DNA of 64,000 nt from Armatimonadota bacterium. GTDB taxonomy: Bacteria > Armatimonadota > Fimbriimonadia > Fimbriimonadales > Fimbriimonadaceae. Below, piece by piece: positions 42,745 to 51,175 of this stretch. The notes below the pieces were generated by a model. That model was not told the DNA's origin and searched no databases. It saw only the letters and a program-made list of their open reading frames with translations. The translations under genes were made by a program, and so were the position numbers. The stretch is taken from NCBI GenBank assembly GCA_018268395.1, contig JAFDWQ010000002.1:1-64000 (forward strand). Reading direction: 5' to 3'. The stretch's first letter is position 1. Every line of letters begins with the position of its first letter.

Positions 42745-44094
42745 CTACGCACCCTTCCCGATCACTTTCTCCAACCAAGCGGTCAGGACGTCGATGACGG
42801 CCGGGTTGAAGGTTCCGCCTTTGCCCCAGTTCGTCATGCTCTCCTTTTGGGACGCGGTCTTCATGAAGCCGTGGTCGCTCTGAGCGACGAGTTGGAATTC
42901 GCCCTTTCCAGGTGAAGCGGCGTTCACCGTGTCGGCGATGAAGCGGTGGTCGGCCTCGCAAGTGATGAAGTCGTTCTCGCCGTACATCGCCAGCACGTTG
43001 CATCCTGCCTTGGCCCAGGCCTCGGGAAGGTTCTTCGTCGCGAGCTGCTGGAAGAACGGGATGCCGACCCCGGAATAGGTCTTGCCGTCCGGCGCGAATT
43101 CACGCAGGGCTTCCTCCAGTTCGGGGTGCTGCTTCCGGAGGTCTTCGAGGCTCATGCCCTTCCCGAAGACGTAGAAGTTCACTTCCGCCTGTGAGTGCAT
43201 CATCTTGTCGACTTCAGCGGGAGCCGCTCCCGCGAGCAAGGATTGCCTGCGGATGTTTTCCAACTGGTACTCGAGCCACGTCTTCGACATCGTCCCGTAC
43301 GTGGCGACGCCGGCGACTTTCTCCTGGGCGGCGACGATCGGGCCGAAAGCTCCGCCCATGCTGTGCCCGAAGACTGCGATCCGGTCCTTGTCGACCACGG
43401 GTAGCGTCTTCACCAGTTTGAGCGCTTGGAGATAGGCGTCGCATTCGTCATCGAAGAGCAGGTCGCCGTAGTCAGGCCCTTCGCTGTCCCCTTGGCCCGG
43501 CTTGTCGATCCGGACGATCGCATAGCCTTTGCGGGCGATCGGTCCCAAAACGTTGCCGTAGGCGGTCCCTGCGTAGTCACCGTCGATGCTGTAGGCGCCG
43601 ATCCCGCCGATCAAGAACAGGGTCGGGGACGAAGTCTTTCCTTTCGGCGACGTGACGATGACGCGGATCTTCTTTCCTTTGCTCGTGACGCTCGTGTAGA
43701 GGACGTCGAGTCCTTCCTCCCTTTGGCGCGGACGCTCGATCAGCTTCCCGGTGAGCTTCGTCCTCTTCCCGTCACGGAAGACCTCCACGACAAGGGGCGA
43801 ACCCGAAAGGTTCTTCTTGCAGTAGGCGCCGATGACGGCGGGCCCCCTATAGGCTTCTCCGCCGAAGGTGACGAGGATGTCGCCGACTTTGACGTCCAGG
43901 GCCGCGGCCGTCATTCCGGGCGACACGCGGGTGATCTTCGCCGCCACGTTCGCGGGGATCCCGGCGGCTTTGGCCTCGGCCTCCGTGGCCGGGCCGAGCG
44001 AGACCCCGAAAGCGGCCTTGCGCGGAAGGTCGTCCGACTGCGCGAAAACGACCGCAGATAGGACGGAACAGAGGGTGAAGAAAGCGAGTTTCAC
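42745..44094 (-). CDS. Secreted PDZ domain plus alpha/beta hydrolase
   Basis: 449 residues from a GTG start. Seen: signal peptide (LAFFTLCSVLSAVVFAQ), a PDZ-like domain (about 30-105: FGVSLGPATEAEAKAAGIP, VSPGMTAAALDVKVGDILVTF), then an alpha/beta hydrolase with FLIGGIGAYSIDGDY, the nucleophile motif FGHSMGGAFG, MYGENDFITCEADH for the acid and SDHGFM for the His. Resembles dienelactone or peptidase S9-type hydrolases. TACATT ends 8 nt before the GTG. It lies 107 nt after the S41 protease and 9 nt before the HNH gene. Confidence 0.88.
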   Translation of the reverse strand: MKLAFFTLCSVLSAVVFAQSDDLPRKAAFGVSLGPATEAEAKAAGIPANVAAKITRVSPGMTAAALDVKVGDILVTFGGEAYRGPAVIGAYCKKNLSGSPLVVEVFRDGKRTKLTGKLIERPRQREEGLDVLYTSVTSKGKKIRVIVTSPKGKTSSPTLFLIGGIGAYSIDGDYAGTAYGNVLGPIARKGYAIVRIDKPGQGDSEGPDYGDLLFDDECDAYLQALKLVKTLPVVDKDRIAVFGHSMGGAFGPIVAAQEKVAGVATYGTMSKTWLEYQLENIRRQSLLAGAAPAEVDKMMHSQAEVNFYVFGKGMSLEDLRKQHPELEEALREFAPDGKTYSGVGIPFFQQLATKNLPEAWAKAGCNVLAMYGENDFITCEADHRFIADTVNAASPGKGEFQLVAQSDHGFMKTASQKESMTNWGKGGTFNPAVIDVLTAWLEKVIGKGA

Positions 44095-44101
44095 TGAGGC
44101 C

Positions 44102-44107
44102 AATGTA
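44102..44107 (-). promoter_or_regulatory. -10 box, leaderless GTG start of the PDZ hydrolase
   Basis: TACATT, last base 8 nt before GTG; fixes the start in place of a longer reading through the S41 gene. Confidence 0.55.
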
Positions 44108-44200
44108 CTCGGTCGCCGTCGGCCGGGTTCCGGAACGCGGGTCGTCGAGCCGCCCTTCTCCCCATCGGCCCTTCCGACAGGGAGAAGACGGCGGCTGTCG

Positions 44201-45280
44201 TCAGGCTCCTTTGACGGTCTCTTCCAGCACTTGCTCCAGCAGGCGCTTCCGTTCCGCGTCCTTGCTGTCGGCAATGAGCTTCTTCAAGGCCATCACGTGA
44301 GCGTCCTTCAGAGACGTCGTCGGGTCGGCTTTCACGTCCGGAAGAACGCCTGTGCCCTCCCAGTTGGTCTTCGTATACGGGTTCTGGGCCCGTCCGACCG
44401 GAATGAAGCATGCGAAGTGGTCACCGAGACGGACCATGCCTCCCGGATTGGCGCCGCCCCAAGTCGGTTCCCCGATGATCGTTCCGCGTTTGAGTTGCTG
44501 GAAGTTGTAGGCGCATTCCTCCGCTCCGGAGCCGGTCCGCTTGCTCGTCAGGACGAAGAGGGGCGCGTTCGGAAACCTCGGGCCGGCGACCTTCTTCAAC
44601 GTCCAGAACTCCTGCTTCTCGACCTTGGCCCCGTTGCGGAAGAAGATATCGTTCAAGTGGACCGGTTTCGCTTCGAAGAAGTAGCTGCAGAACAACCGGA
44701 CGCCGGCGGGGTCGCCGCCTCCGTTGCCGCGCAGGTCGACGATGAACGCGTCGGCATTGGCCAAAAAGCGCATGGCGCCCTCCAGCGGCCGTTCCATGTC
44801 CTTCGGATCGGCGAAGCCGCCGAACCGGACGTAGCCGACGTTCCCAGGAAGGCGTTCGACCTTCTCAAAGTTCGCGTTCGCGTACCGGGTCTGTTCGGCG
44901 TACCGCCGAAGTTCGTCAGAAGACGGCTCCGTCGGACGTTCCCGCTTCGGAAGCGAGGACGCCGAATACCGGAACCGCAAGTGCGCGTCGGTCGCACCGG
45001 ATTTCAGGATCTCGTTGACTTTCGCCGAAAAGGCCAGCGGATCGTCAAGGGACGCAAAGGACTCTTCCGACATCCATTTCCTAAGCGACCCTTCGATCGT
45101 CTTGGCCGCATCGGGAAGGACATAACGCTCGTTCATCTCCTTGATCAAGGTTTCGACCGTGGCCGTGCGCGTCGCCTTGTCGACGTTCGACGAAGACGGC
45201 GGAGCGGAAGCCGAGACTTGGGGGGCCGGCGGGACAGGCGCGAGAACGGCGAAGAGGGCGAGAAGGGGGGTAAGGGTCAT
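44201..45280 (-). CDS. Secreted S41-family protease (C-terminal processing/IRBP type)
   Basis: 359 residues. Seen: short signal (LTPLLALFAVLAPV), an N-terminal helical segment, GNVGYVRFGGFADP, the substrate loop FIVDLRGNGGGDPAG and the catalytic TSKRTGSGAEECAYNFQQL with the nucleophile Ser, then GEPTWGG. No PDZ domain is evident, as in IRBP-type S41 enzymes. Encoded 8 nt after the TetR stop, so both form an operon probably under TetR control. Start by ATG and signal. Confidence 0.88.
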   Translation of the reverse strand: MTLTPLLALFAVLAPVPPAPQVSASAPPSSSNVDKATRTATVETLIKEMNERYVLPDAAKTIEGSLRKWMSEESFASLDDPLAFSAKVNEILKSGATDAHLRFRYSASSLPKRERPTEPSSDELRRYAEQTRYANANFEKVERLPGNVGYVRFGGFADPKDMERPLEGAMRFLANADAFIVDLRGNGGGDPAGVRLFCSYFFEAKPVHLNDIFFRNGAKVEKQEFWTLKKVAGPRFPNAPLFVLTSKRTGSGAEECAYNFQQLKRGTIIGEPTWGGANPGGMVRLGDHFACFIPVGRAQNPYTKTNWEGTGVLPDVKADPTTSLKDAHVMALKKLIADSKDAERKRLLEQVLEETVKGA

Positions 45281-45288
45281 GGTGGTGT

Positions 45289-45879
45289 TCAGGCGGTGAC
45301 GCCGTAAAGGAGGGTGTCGATCATGGAGTCCAGTTTGTGTCCGAGAGATTCGGGGGAACCGAGTTCGCGGACACTGAGGCTGTACGGCAAAAAGGCGTTG
45401 GTGGCCAGAAGGAGGTTTTCGGCCATCGCTTCGACTTTCGGGGAAGGCGGGATGCCATCGGCGAGGACGTTCGAGATCAGGCCGCGCTCGACAGCGAAGA
45501 CCATCGCACGGCGGGCCATATACGCCGGACGGACGGCTTCGAACAGCTCGTCGAGGCTGTGGGCGTAATCGCGGACCTGTTCGATACGCCCGAGGACCCT
45601 CCGGCGCAACATGCGACGCAGTTTTTCGTCGCGCGGAAGGTCCTCGGACGCGATCTGGCGCAGTTCGTCGTGGACGCGTTCGACGACGCGGCCGATCGAG
45701 CTGAGACCGACGTCCTCCTTGCTCTGGAAATGGACGTAGATCGTCCGCTTGCTGATCCCGGCTTCCTTTGCGACGTCGTCCATCGTCATCTTCCGAAAAC
45801 CGAACCGGGCCATCAAGCGGTCTGTCGCGTCCAGGATCAGGTCCTTCGTGGACGTTCGCAGTATTGTCGTCGCCGTCAT
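45289..45879 (-). CDS. TetR-family transcription regulator
   Basis: 196 residues. Seen: N-terminal helix-turn-helix (TKDLILDATDRLMARFGFRK, MTMDDVAKEAGISKRTIYVHF) of the TetR type, then a helical ligand-binding domain (VRDYAHSLDELFEAVRPAY). Start MTATTIL rather than the earlier ATG because TATCTT ends exactly 7 nt before it. An 8+8 palindrome lies at its -35 region and is the likely operator, implying autoregulation and control of the S41 protease. Ligand unknown. Confidence 0.92.
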   Translation of the reverse strand: MTATTILRTSTKDLILDATDRLMARFGFRKMTMDDVAKEAGISKRTIYVHFQSKEDVGLSSIGRVVERVHDELRQIASEDLPRDEKLRRMLRRRVLGRIEQVRDYAHSLDELFEAVRPAYMARRAMVFAVERGLISNVLADGIPPSPKVEAMAENLLLATNAFLPYSLSVRELGSPESLGHKLDSMIDTLLYGVTA

Positions 45880-45885
45880 GTCACC

Positions 45886-45891
45886 AAGATA
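45886..45891 (-). promoter_or_regulatory. -10 box, leaderless TetR start
   Basis: TATCTT, last base exactly 7 nt before the ATG. Confidence 0.55.
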
Positions 45892-45896
45892 CACGT

Positions 45897-45922
45897 TTGC
45901 ACGGTTTCAGGTTTCCGTGCAA
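45897..45922. promoter_or_regulatory. Probable TetR operator, 8-bp inverted repeat
   Basis: TTGCACGG, 10-nt centre, CCGTGCAA; perfect arms. It begins 6 nt upstream of the TetR -10 box and covers the -35 region. A dimeric TetR protein fits arms of this size. Confidence 0.65.
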
Positions 45923-45971
45923 CAACGATCTGGGTCGGACGTCCCGACGGGCACGAGTGCCAGACTGGGCG

Positions 45972-46337
45972 GTGCCGTTGCAGAAAGTAGACGTCAGGGA
46001 GAAGTTCGGACTGTTCGCCGACCACTGGAACCCCCGGATCGTGGCCGACCTCAATGGTCAGCAGGTCAAGCTCGTCCGGTTCCGGGGCCCGTTCGTCTGG
46101 CACAGCCACGAGGATGAAGACGAGATGTTCTTCGTCGTGTCAGGATCGTTCACGATGGAGCTTCGCGACGGCGACGTCCGACTGACGGCAGGACAGTTCT
46201 TGGTGGTGCCACGAGGCGTCGAGCACCGGCCGGTCGCCGAAGAGGAGGTGTGCGTCATGCTCTTCGAGCCCGCGTCCACCCTCAATACGGGTGACGCGGG
46301 CGGAGACTTGACCCGGACGGAGCTCGACCGGGTTTGA
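45972..46337 (+). CDS. Cupin domain protein
   Basis: 121 residues. Seen: single cupin with motif 1 WHSHEDEDEMFFVVSGSFTME and motif 2 LTAGQFLVVPRGVEHRPVA, giving two His plus Glu and a third His for metal binding. Small stand-alone cupins may be isomerases, dioxygenases or storage-type sensors. GTG 45972 or TTG 45978 are both usable; the family starts about here. Divergent from tetR but separated by the operator, so it may share control. Confidence 0.83.
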   Translation: MPLQKVDVREKFGLFADHWNPRIVADLNGQQVKLVRFRGPFVWHSHEDEDEMFFVVSGSFTMELRDGDVRLTAGQFLVVPRGVEHRPVAEEEVCVMLFEPASTLNTGDAGGDLTRTELDRV

Positions 46338-46341
46338 CGCT

Positions 46342-46815
46342 TCAAGCCTTGTGAAGGACGACTTTCAGTTTCAAGTCGGCGGGCATAGCTGCCTTCGCCT
46401 TGTCGTTCCCTTTGACTTGGGCCCGGACCATGCCGGAGATGTCCATCGTCAGCGTTTTGCCGTCTTTCGACAACGTGTAGACCTTCGGCTTTGCAGCCTC
46501 GCCCGAAACGGCCTTGCCGTCGCGCTTGGTCGGCGTCAGGGTGACGGTGCTGCCGGACACGCTCCACTTACCTTCCGAAGCCATCGCCTTACCCCCGGGC
46601 ATGCCCGTCTGATCGGCCTTGTACGTCTTGTCCGACTTTAGGTCGATCGTGATCGTCGGGCCTTGCATGCCGCCCTGCGCCTTCACCTTGGCCTTGATCT
46701 CCGGGTTCCCCTCGATCTCGATCTTGCCAGACCACTTCCCGGTCACGTCGGCCGCAAACGCTCCCGCGGCGAGGGCGACGGCCAAGAGGGCCGTCCAAAT
46801 TCGTGCCTGTCTCAC
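46342..46815 (-). CDS. Small secreted beta-barrel-like protein, unknown
   Basis: 157 residues from GTG. Seen: signal peptide (TALLAVALAAGAFAA), then VTGKWSGKIEIEG and repeated strands (TITIDLKSDKTYKAD, GKWSVSGSTVTLTPTK, KVYTLSKDGKTLTMDI), a lipocalin-like or DUF-type barrel. Strongly basic overall. TACAGT lies 6 nt before the GTG. Function unknown. Confidence 0.75.
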   Translation of the reverse strand: MRQARIWTALLAVALAAGAFAADVTGKWSGKIEIEGNPEIKAKVKAQGGMQGPTITIDLKSDKTYKADQTGMPGGKAMASEGKWSVSGSTVTLTPTKRDGKAVSGEAAKPKVYTLSKDGKTLTMDISGMVRAQVKGNDKAKAAMPADLKLKVVLHKA

Positions 46816-46820
46816 AGGGC

Positions 46821-46826
46821 ACTGTA
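46821..46826 (-). promoter_or_regulatory. -10 box for the small secreted protein gene
   Basis: TACAGT, last base 6 nt before the GTG; leaderless. Confidence 0.45.
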
Positions 46827-46866
46827 CGGACGGCCCTCCTGAAAAGTTTCCGGGCCTAGCCGCCGT

Positions 46867-47532
46867 TCAGCGCTTCCCGGCCTTCCGTCGACCCTTCAGC
46901 AACGCCGAACCGAGAGCAAGGGCTCCCATAAGCGCCGGTTCGGGGACGACGTCCGAGTATTGGACGTGGTCGACTTCCCAGTCGCTGCTCGACGCCACGG
47001 ACACCGTGATCGCACTGACGCCGCCCGCGTTCACGATGCCGAAGAACCGGTCTTCCGCGGCACCGCCTGAAATTTGCCCGTCGCCGAGCAGAAACGGGCC
47101 GGTCACTCCGAGCGACGCGCCGTTCTGGTCGAACGCCTCAAAGGTGACGTCGGCAAACCCGAAGTCGCCCGACGAGACGGCGCCGACGTCCGTCCAGACG
47201 AGGCCGGCTTTGGTCGGGAGTCCGCCGAGCCGTCCCGCGTCGAACTTGAACGTGACGGACGGGACGTTCAGATACCAACTGTGACCCGCGTTCCCGAAGC
47301 CGTCCAGATTGCCGTCGTCGCCGTCGACCGAATCGGTCTGGGCGCCCGGGCCAAGGGCGACTCCTCCGCTGGCGGTCGCCCAGGACGATAACGAACCGTC
47401 CTCGAAGTCTTCGATGACGGCGCCGGCGAAGGGTGAATCGGCCGAGGATAGATAAGGCGACGGGCCGACGTACTGTGCAGACGCGGCCGACGCGAGCACG
47501 ACGGCTCCCGAAAAGACGAACAGGCTTCTCAT
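46867..47532 (-). CDS. PEP-CTERM-sorted secreted protein
   Basis: 221 residues. Seen: signal peptide (FVFSGAVVLASAASAQ), a beta-sandwich-like body (VIEDFEDGSLSSWATASG, PSVTFKFDAGRLGGLP), and the C-terminal sorting signal VPEPALMGALALGSALL with basic tail KGRRKAGKR. Exosortase would cleave at PEP and attach the protein to the surface or release it into matrix. No exosortase gene is in the window. A 5-bp hairpin (47551-47567) precedes the AAGGTG ribosome site; TATACT farther upstream gives a longer leader. Confidence 0.85.
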   Translation of the reverse strand: MRSLFVFSGAVVLASAASAQYVGPSPYLSSADSPFAGAVIEDFEDGSLSSWATASGGVALGPGAQTDSVDGDDGNLDGFGNAGHSWYLNVPSVTFKFDAGRLGGLPTKAGLVWTDVGAVSSGDFGFADVTFEAFDQNGASLGVTGPFLLGDGQISGGAAEDRFFGIVNAGGVSAITVSVASSSDWEVDHVQYSDVVPEPALMGALALGSALLKGRRKAGKR

Positions 47533-47550
47533 GATCAAGTCAAACACCTT

Positions 47551-47567
47551 GGCGGTCTCGTGCCGCC
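47551..47567 (-). promoter_or_regulatory. 5' leader hairpin of the PEP-CTERM gene
   Basis: Arms GGCGG and CCGCC with a 7-nt loop, directly before the AAGGTG ribosome-binding sequence. Could modulate translation. Confidence 0.3.
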
Positions 47568-47638
47568 TCGTACCAGTATAAATCCAGTGTCCCCGTCCTC
47601 CGACCAAGCCGGAGCGAACAAATCTAGCAAGATTCGAC

Positions 47639-47644
47639 TATATT
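47639..47644 (+). promoter_or_regulatory. -10 box, leaderless start of the TlpA-like gene
   Basis: TATATT, last base exactly 7 nt before the ATG. Confidence 0.6.
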
Positions 47645-47650
47645 GGGGGC

Positions 47651-48202
47651 ATGCGACGCTTCCTTTCGCCGGTCCTCGTCATCGCTGCGGCCGTCTGCAT
47701 GGCCGGAACGGTCGAAGACGGCTACCCGAACCCGTCCGTCAAGAAGACCCTTTACGCGAAGAACGACCTTCGCGGCAAGAAAGCGCCCGAACTCAAGATC
47801 GAAAAGTGGCTCAACGGCGCACCGGAATCGATGAAGGGCAAGATCCTGTTCGTCGACTTCTGGGCGACCTGGTGCGGCCCCTGCCGGGAGCTGATCCCTG
47901 AAGTCAACCAATGGTCGAAAAAGTTCGGGAAGGACATCGTCTTCGTAGGGCTGAGCAACGAATCCGAGGACACGGTCACGAAGTTCATGGCCTCGACCAA
48001 GATGGACTACCACATCGCCGTCGACACCAAGTCACAAACGTCGAAGGCCCTTGGAGTTCAAGGCATCCCCCACGTGATGATCGTCAGTCCGGACGGGATC
48101 GTCCGCTGGCAAGGCTTCCCTGGAAGCACGGAAGACCCGTTGACGGAGAAGGTCTTGGAGCAGATCGTCAAGGCGAGCAGGGCCGGCCAAGAGCGGCGTT
48201 AG
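47651..48202 (+). CDS. TlpA-like exported thioredoxin
   Basis: 183 residues. Seen: signal peptide (PVLVIAAAVCMAG), redox centre FVDFWATWCGPCREL, helix EVNQWSKKFGKD, cis-Pro QGIPHVMIVSPDG and a long insertion typical of TlpA/ResA proteins. Periplasmic disulphide reductase, often serving cytochrome c or secreted proteins. The tail overlaps the PilZ-like gene by 4 nt. Confidence 0.92.
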   Translation: MRRFLSPVLVIAAAVCMAGTVEDGYPNPSVKKTLYAKNDLRGKKAPELKIEKWLNGAPESMKGKILFVDFWATWCGPCRELIPEVNQWSKKFGKDIVFVGLSNESEDTVTKFMASTKMDYHIAVDTKSQTSKALGVQGIPHVMIVSPDGIVRWQGFPGSTEDPLTEKVLEQIVKASRAGQERR

Positions 48203-48765
48203 GCCGCGGTCCGCGAGTGGGAGTGGGCCAAGAAGCCGGTCCACTCTCGATGTTCTTGAGCGTTCCGCAGACGCAAAGACACGCCTCCCCGATAGAGCCC
48301 GGGAAGGATTTCGACAATGTGGGACTGGTAGCCCGTCAGCCGTACGGTGACGCCGTCCAGCGAGGCGGTGAACGCGGACAAAACGCCGATGTGCGGCAGT
48401 CCGGCACATACGAAGCCGAAGCCTCGCTCCGAAACGTCCGTGACGGTCAGTGTCGTCCCGTCCTCGGACTTGACGGTGAGGCCTGGGACGTGCGAGCGTT
48501 CCCGTCTGCCGTTCAAGACGGTCACGCGGTCGCCTGAGAGGCGGACGTCGACCCTCCGGACGTCCCCTCCGTCGACGATGCACGCCCAAGCTTCGAGCAG
48601 TCCGGCCTCGTTCACAAGGGCATAGGCGGCGCCGTGAAGGCCGGCCAGACTGTCATCGCCCTCCAGGATCCACCCGGCGGCGGAGACGCCGACGACTTTC
48701 GCCGCCGACCTTTGTCCGTCCGCGAACAGCAGGGTGGCCGTACGGCCTAAGATCCCATGGCCCAT
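48199..48765 (-). CDS. PilZ-like domain protein
   Basis: 188 residues. Seen: an N-terminal small barrel (LLFADGQRSAAKVVGVSA), then NGRRERSHVPG and VTDVSERGFGF, where DVSERG matches the DxSxxG PilZ element; RRERS is an imperfect RxxxR. A C-terminal YcgR-like segment with VRLTGYQSHIV follows. c-di-GMP binding is possible but weakened. ATG 48765 is chosen over GTG 48768. Second PilZ-type protein in the window. Confidence 0.62.
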   Translation of the reverse strand: MGHGILGRTATLLFADGQRSAAKVVGVSAAGWILEGDDSLAGLHGAAYALVNEAGLLEAWACIVDGGDVRRVDVRLSGDRVTVLNGRRERSHVPGLTVKSEDGTTLTVTDVSERGFGFVCAGLPHIGVLSAFTASLDGVTVRLTGYQSHIVEILPGLYRGGVSLRLRNAQEHREWTGFLAHSHSRTAA

Positions 48766-48851
48766 CACCGACTATTCTTGGCGCTCTGACGACGATCGTT
48801 CACCGTCAGGGCGCCTCCGTCGTCGATTTCGACGACAGCCAGGGGCCGGGC

Positions 48852-50171
48852 CTAAACTTTCGGTAGGGCGTAAGGCTTCCGGTATTCCCGACGGTAAGCC
48901 ATGGTGTTCTTCCCGGCCTTGCCGACGATGTCCATTTTCGACTTGTCCCACCGGACGGTCTCTCCGGACATCAGGGCGGCGTTGGACAGATGGCAGACGA
49001 TGGTGGTCTGAGCGATCGAGGAAACGTCGGCGATCGGAGCCTTCCTGCTCTTCACACAGTCGACCCATTGACGCCAGTGGCTCTCAGGCGCCGGGGCCTC
49101 TTCCTTGGGCAGTTCCTTTCCATCGGCATCGAGGACGGTCCAGCCGCCGCGCCAGACGCGGACGGTCTTCCCGTCTTCGCTGACGAACTCCGTGCCGTGG
49201 CCAGGTTTGCCTGGATGGTCGCGGTTGACCGACCAATGCATCACGAAGTCAGGGTCCTTAAAGCGATAGATCGATTCGATCGTGTCCGGAGCGTCACGGT
49301 CGTCGTCTTTGAACGCGAACTGTCCGCCCACGGTGCTGACCTCCGTCGGCATGACGAGGTCGATACCCTTGCTCATGCCGAGCAGTGCGATGTCCATCAT
49401 GTGGACGCCCCAGTCGGTGGTCAGTCCGCCTCCCGTGTTCATGACCCACCGCCAGTTCCAGTGGACCTTGTTGTCCTGGTAAGGCACCATTTTGGCCGGG
49501 CCGATCCACATGTCGTAATCGAGGTTGCTCGGCGGGGCGATCGGCTTTTTTCGACCGATCCGCGTCCCATCGGAGATCCAAGCGCGGCACAGCACGATCT
49601 TGCCAAGTTTGCCGGACTTGACATAAGCGAGGGCGTCGGTGAACTCTTTGGTCGACCGCTGCCACGTCCCGACCTGGACGATCCGACCGTACTTCTTGGC
49701 CGCGGCCGCCATCGCGACGGCTTCGGTGATGTTGTGCGAGATCGGTTTTTCGCAGTACGAGTCCTTTCCGGCCTGGCAGGCGTGGATCAGGTTCAAGGCG
49801 TGCCAGTGGTCCGGAGTCCCGACGATCACCGCGTCGATGTCTTTCCTGTCGAGCATCTGACGATAGTCTTTGTAGACCTGGGGATCCCGGCCGTACTTCT
49901 TCTTGATCTCGGCGATGTCGCCAGGCATGCGCGAAGTGTCGACGTCGCACACGGCGGCGAACTCGACGTCGTCGTACTGCATCAACGTCCGCATGTTCGA
50001 TGCACCCATTCCGCCGCATCCGATCAGACCCACGACCAGTTTGTCGTTGGCCGAGACCGGCCTCTTCCAAGGTGTCGCGACGTCCACCGCCTTGGCGAAC
50101 GGCGCGATCGTCACGGCCGCCGCGGCGGCTCCGGTCTTTTTCAGCACGTCCCTTCTCGTCATCGGGTCCAT
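48852..50171 (-). CDS. Tat-exported Gfo/Idh/MocA oxidoreductase
   Basis: 439 residues. Seen: a twin-arginine signal (TRRDVLKKTGAAAAAVTI), the NAD-binding GLIGCGGMGASN, CEKPISHNITEA with the conserved Lys, and the C-terminal alpha/beta domain with GGGLTTDWGVHMMDIALL. Typical of secreted sugar oxidoreductases in Bacteroidetes, Planctomycetes and Armatimonadota; substrates are often inositols or sugars. ATG 50171 follows TAGAAT by 8 nt and the earlier ATG falls inside that box. Confidence 0.92.
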   Translation of the reverse strand: MDPMTRRDVLKKTGAAAAAVTIAPFAKAVDVATPWKRPVSANDKLVVGLIGCGGMGASNMRTLMQYDDVEFAAVCDVDTSRMPGDIAEIKKKYGRDPQVYKDYRQMLDRKDIDAVIVGTPDHWHALNLIHACQAGKDSYCEKPISHNITEAVAMAAAAKKYGRIVQVGTWQRSTKEFTDALAYVKSGKLGKIVLCRAWISDGTRIGRKKPIAPPSNLDYDMWIGPAKMVPYQDNKVHWNWRWVMNTGGGLTTDWGVHMMDIALLGMSKGIDLVMPTEVSTVGGQFAFKDDDRDAPDTIESIYRFKDPDFVMHWSVNRDHPGKPGHGTEFVSEDGKTVRVWRGGWTVLDADGKELPKEEAPAPESHWRQWVDCVKSRKAPIADVSSIAQTTIVCHLSNAALMSGETVRWDKSKMDIVGKAGKNTMAYRREYRKPYALPKV

Positions 50172-50178
50172 CGGGCCC

Positions 50179-50184
50179 ATTCTA
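50179..50184 (-). promoter_or_regulatory. -10 box, leaderless oxidoreductase start
   Basis: TAGAAT, last base 8 nt before ATG 50171; it overlaps the ATG at 50180 and so rules out that start. Confidence 0.55.
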
Positions 50185-50292
50185 GCTAAAGGAAGGGCTG
50201 GAATGCGACTCGACGCACCTGACGCTCATTAAGTCGGCGTCTTGACCGTCCGTGCGACCATCGATCCGGCCTCAGGTACCCTGCGACCGACC

Positions 50293-50377
50293 GGGCGAGT
50301 GGCGGAACTGGTAGACGCACTGGATTTAGGTTCCAGCGCCGCGAGGCGTGAGGGTTCGAGTCCCTCCTTGCCCACCA
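50293..50377 (+). tRNA. tRNA-Leu (TAG anticodon)
   Basis: Acceptor GGGCGAG pairs with CTTGCCC; anticodon stem CTGGA/TCCAG encloses TTTAGGT, anticodon TAG; a class II variable arm (GCGCCGCGAGGCGT) marks Leu or Ser, and TAG makes it Leu. T-arm GAGGG TTCGAGT CCCTC, A73 and an encoded CCA follow. Confidence 0.96.
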
Positions 50378-50479
50378 AGACGACAGCAGCGTCTCCGCAG
50401 TCTGACCGGCATCCTTACCGGTGTTGAACCTCATCGGTCCGTACTGCACAAGAGCCGTGAGCGGGCGGATGGTAACGTG

Positions 50480-51175
50480 ATGACCGTGACCAGGATCATC
50501 GCCGTGGCCCTGGCTCTTTGGGGCGCCGTCTTCGCCCATGCGGCCGTGACCGTCCACTGCATCGGCGATTCCCTGACGCTCGGGTCGGGTGAAGGAAACC
50601 GCGGCGGCGGGTATCGCGCCTACCTGAAGGACGCCCTCGGCGACCGGATCGATTTCGTCGGGAGTCTGACGACCTTCCCTGGACCGTTGACCGATCCTGA
50701 GCACGACGGTCACGGCGGATGGACGACGTCCGACCTCTTGTTCGGCAAAGACGGATCCGGCACGGCCGCGGATTGGGTCTCGATGTACCGGCCGAACGTC
50801 GTGATCCTCATGATCGGCCGCAACGACCCGTCACCTTGGATCGCGTCGCTCCAGCACTACCGCGACTTGGCCGACGCCGTCTTCTCGGCTGACCCGGGCG
50901 TGAGGATCGTGTGGTCCAACGTGCTGCTCGGTAAAGACCAGGGCCCGGGCGAAACCGCCCGGTGCGAGCTGTTCGACTTCATGCTGAAGAGCGTCGTGTT
51001 CGAACAAAAGTCGCTGGGACGGCACGTGACGTACGTCGACGCCTATCGCAGGTTAAAGGGCCGCGACGACGTCTTCAGCGACAACGTGCACCTGAACGAC
51101 TTCGGCTACTCCCTCCTGGCACGGTGCTTCCAGGACGCTCTCCGGCTCCCCGAGCCGATCGGTCAAGGCCGCTAG
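50480..51175 (+). CDS. Secreted SGNH/GDSL hydrolase
   Basis: 231 residues. Seen: signal peptide (IIAVALALWGAVFAHA), block I CIGDSLTLGSG with nucleophile Ser, VILMIGRNDPSP for block III Asn, and block V DNVHLNDFGYSLL with catalytic Asp and His. Carbohydrate or lipid esterase activity; substrate unknown. Start follows from the signal peptide. It overlaps the convergent GNAT gene by 4 nt. Confidence 0.9.
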   Translation: MTVTRIIAVALALWGAVFAHAAVTVHCIGDSLTLGSGEGNRGGGYRAYLKDALGDRIDFVGSLTTFPGPLTDPEHDGHGGWTTSDLLFGKDGSGTAADWVSMYRPNVVILMIGRNDPSPWIASLQHYRDLADAVFSADPGVRIVWSNVLLGKDQGPGETARCELFDFMLKSVVFEQKSLGRHVTYVDAYRRLKGRDDVFSDNVHLNDFGYSLLARCFQDALRLPEPIGQGR

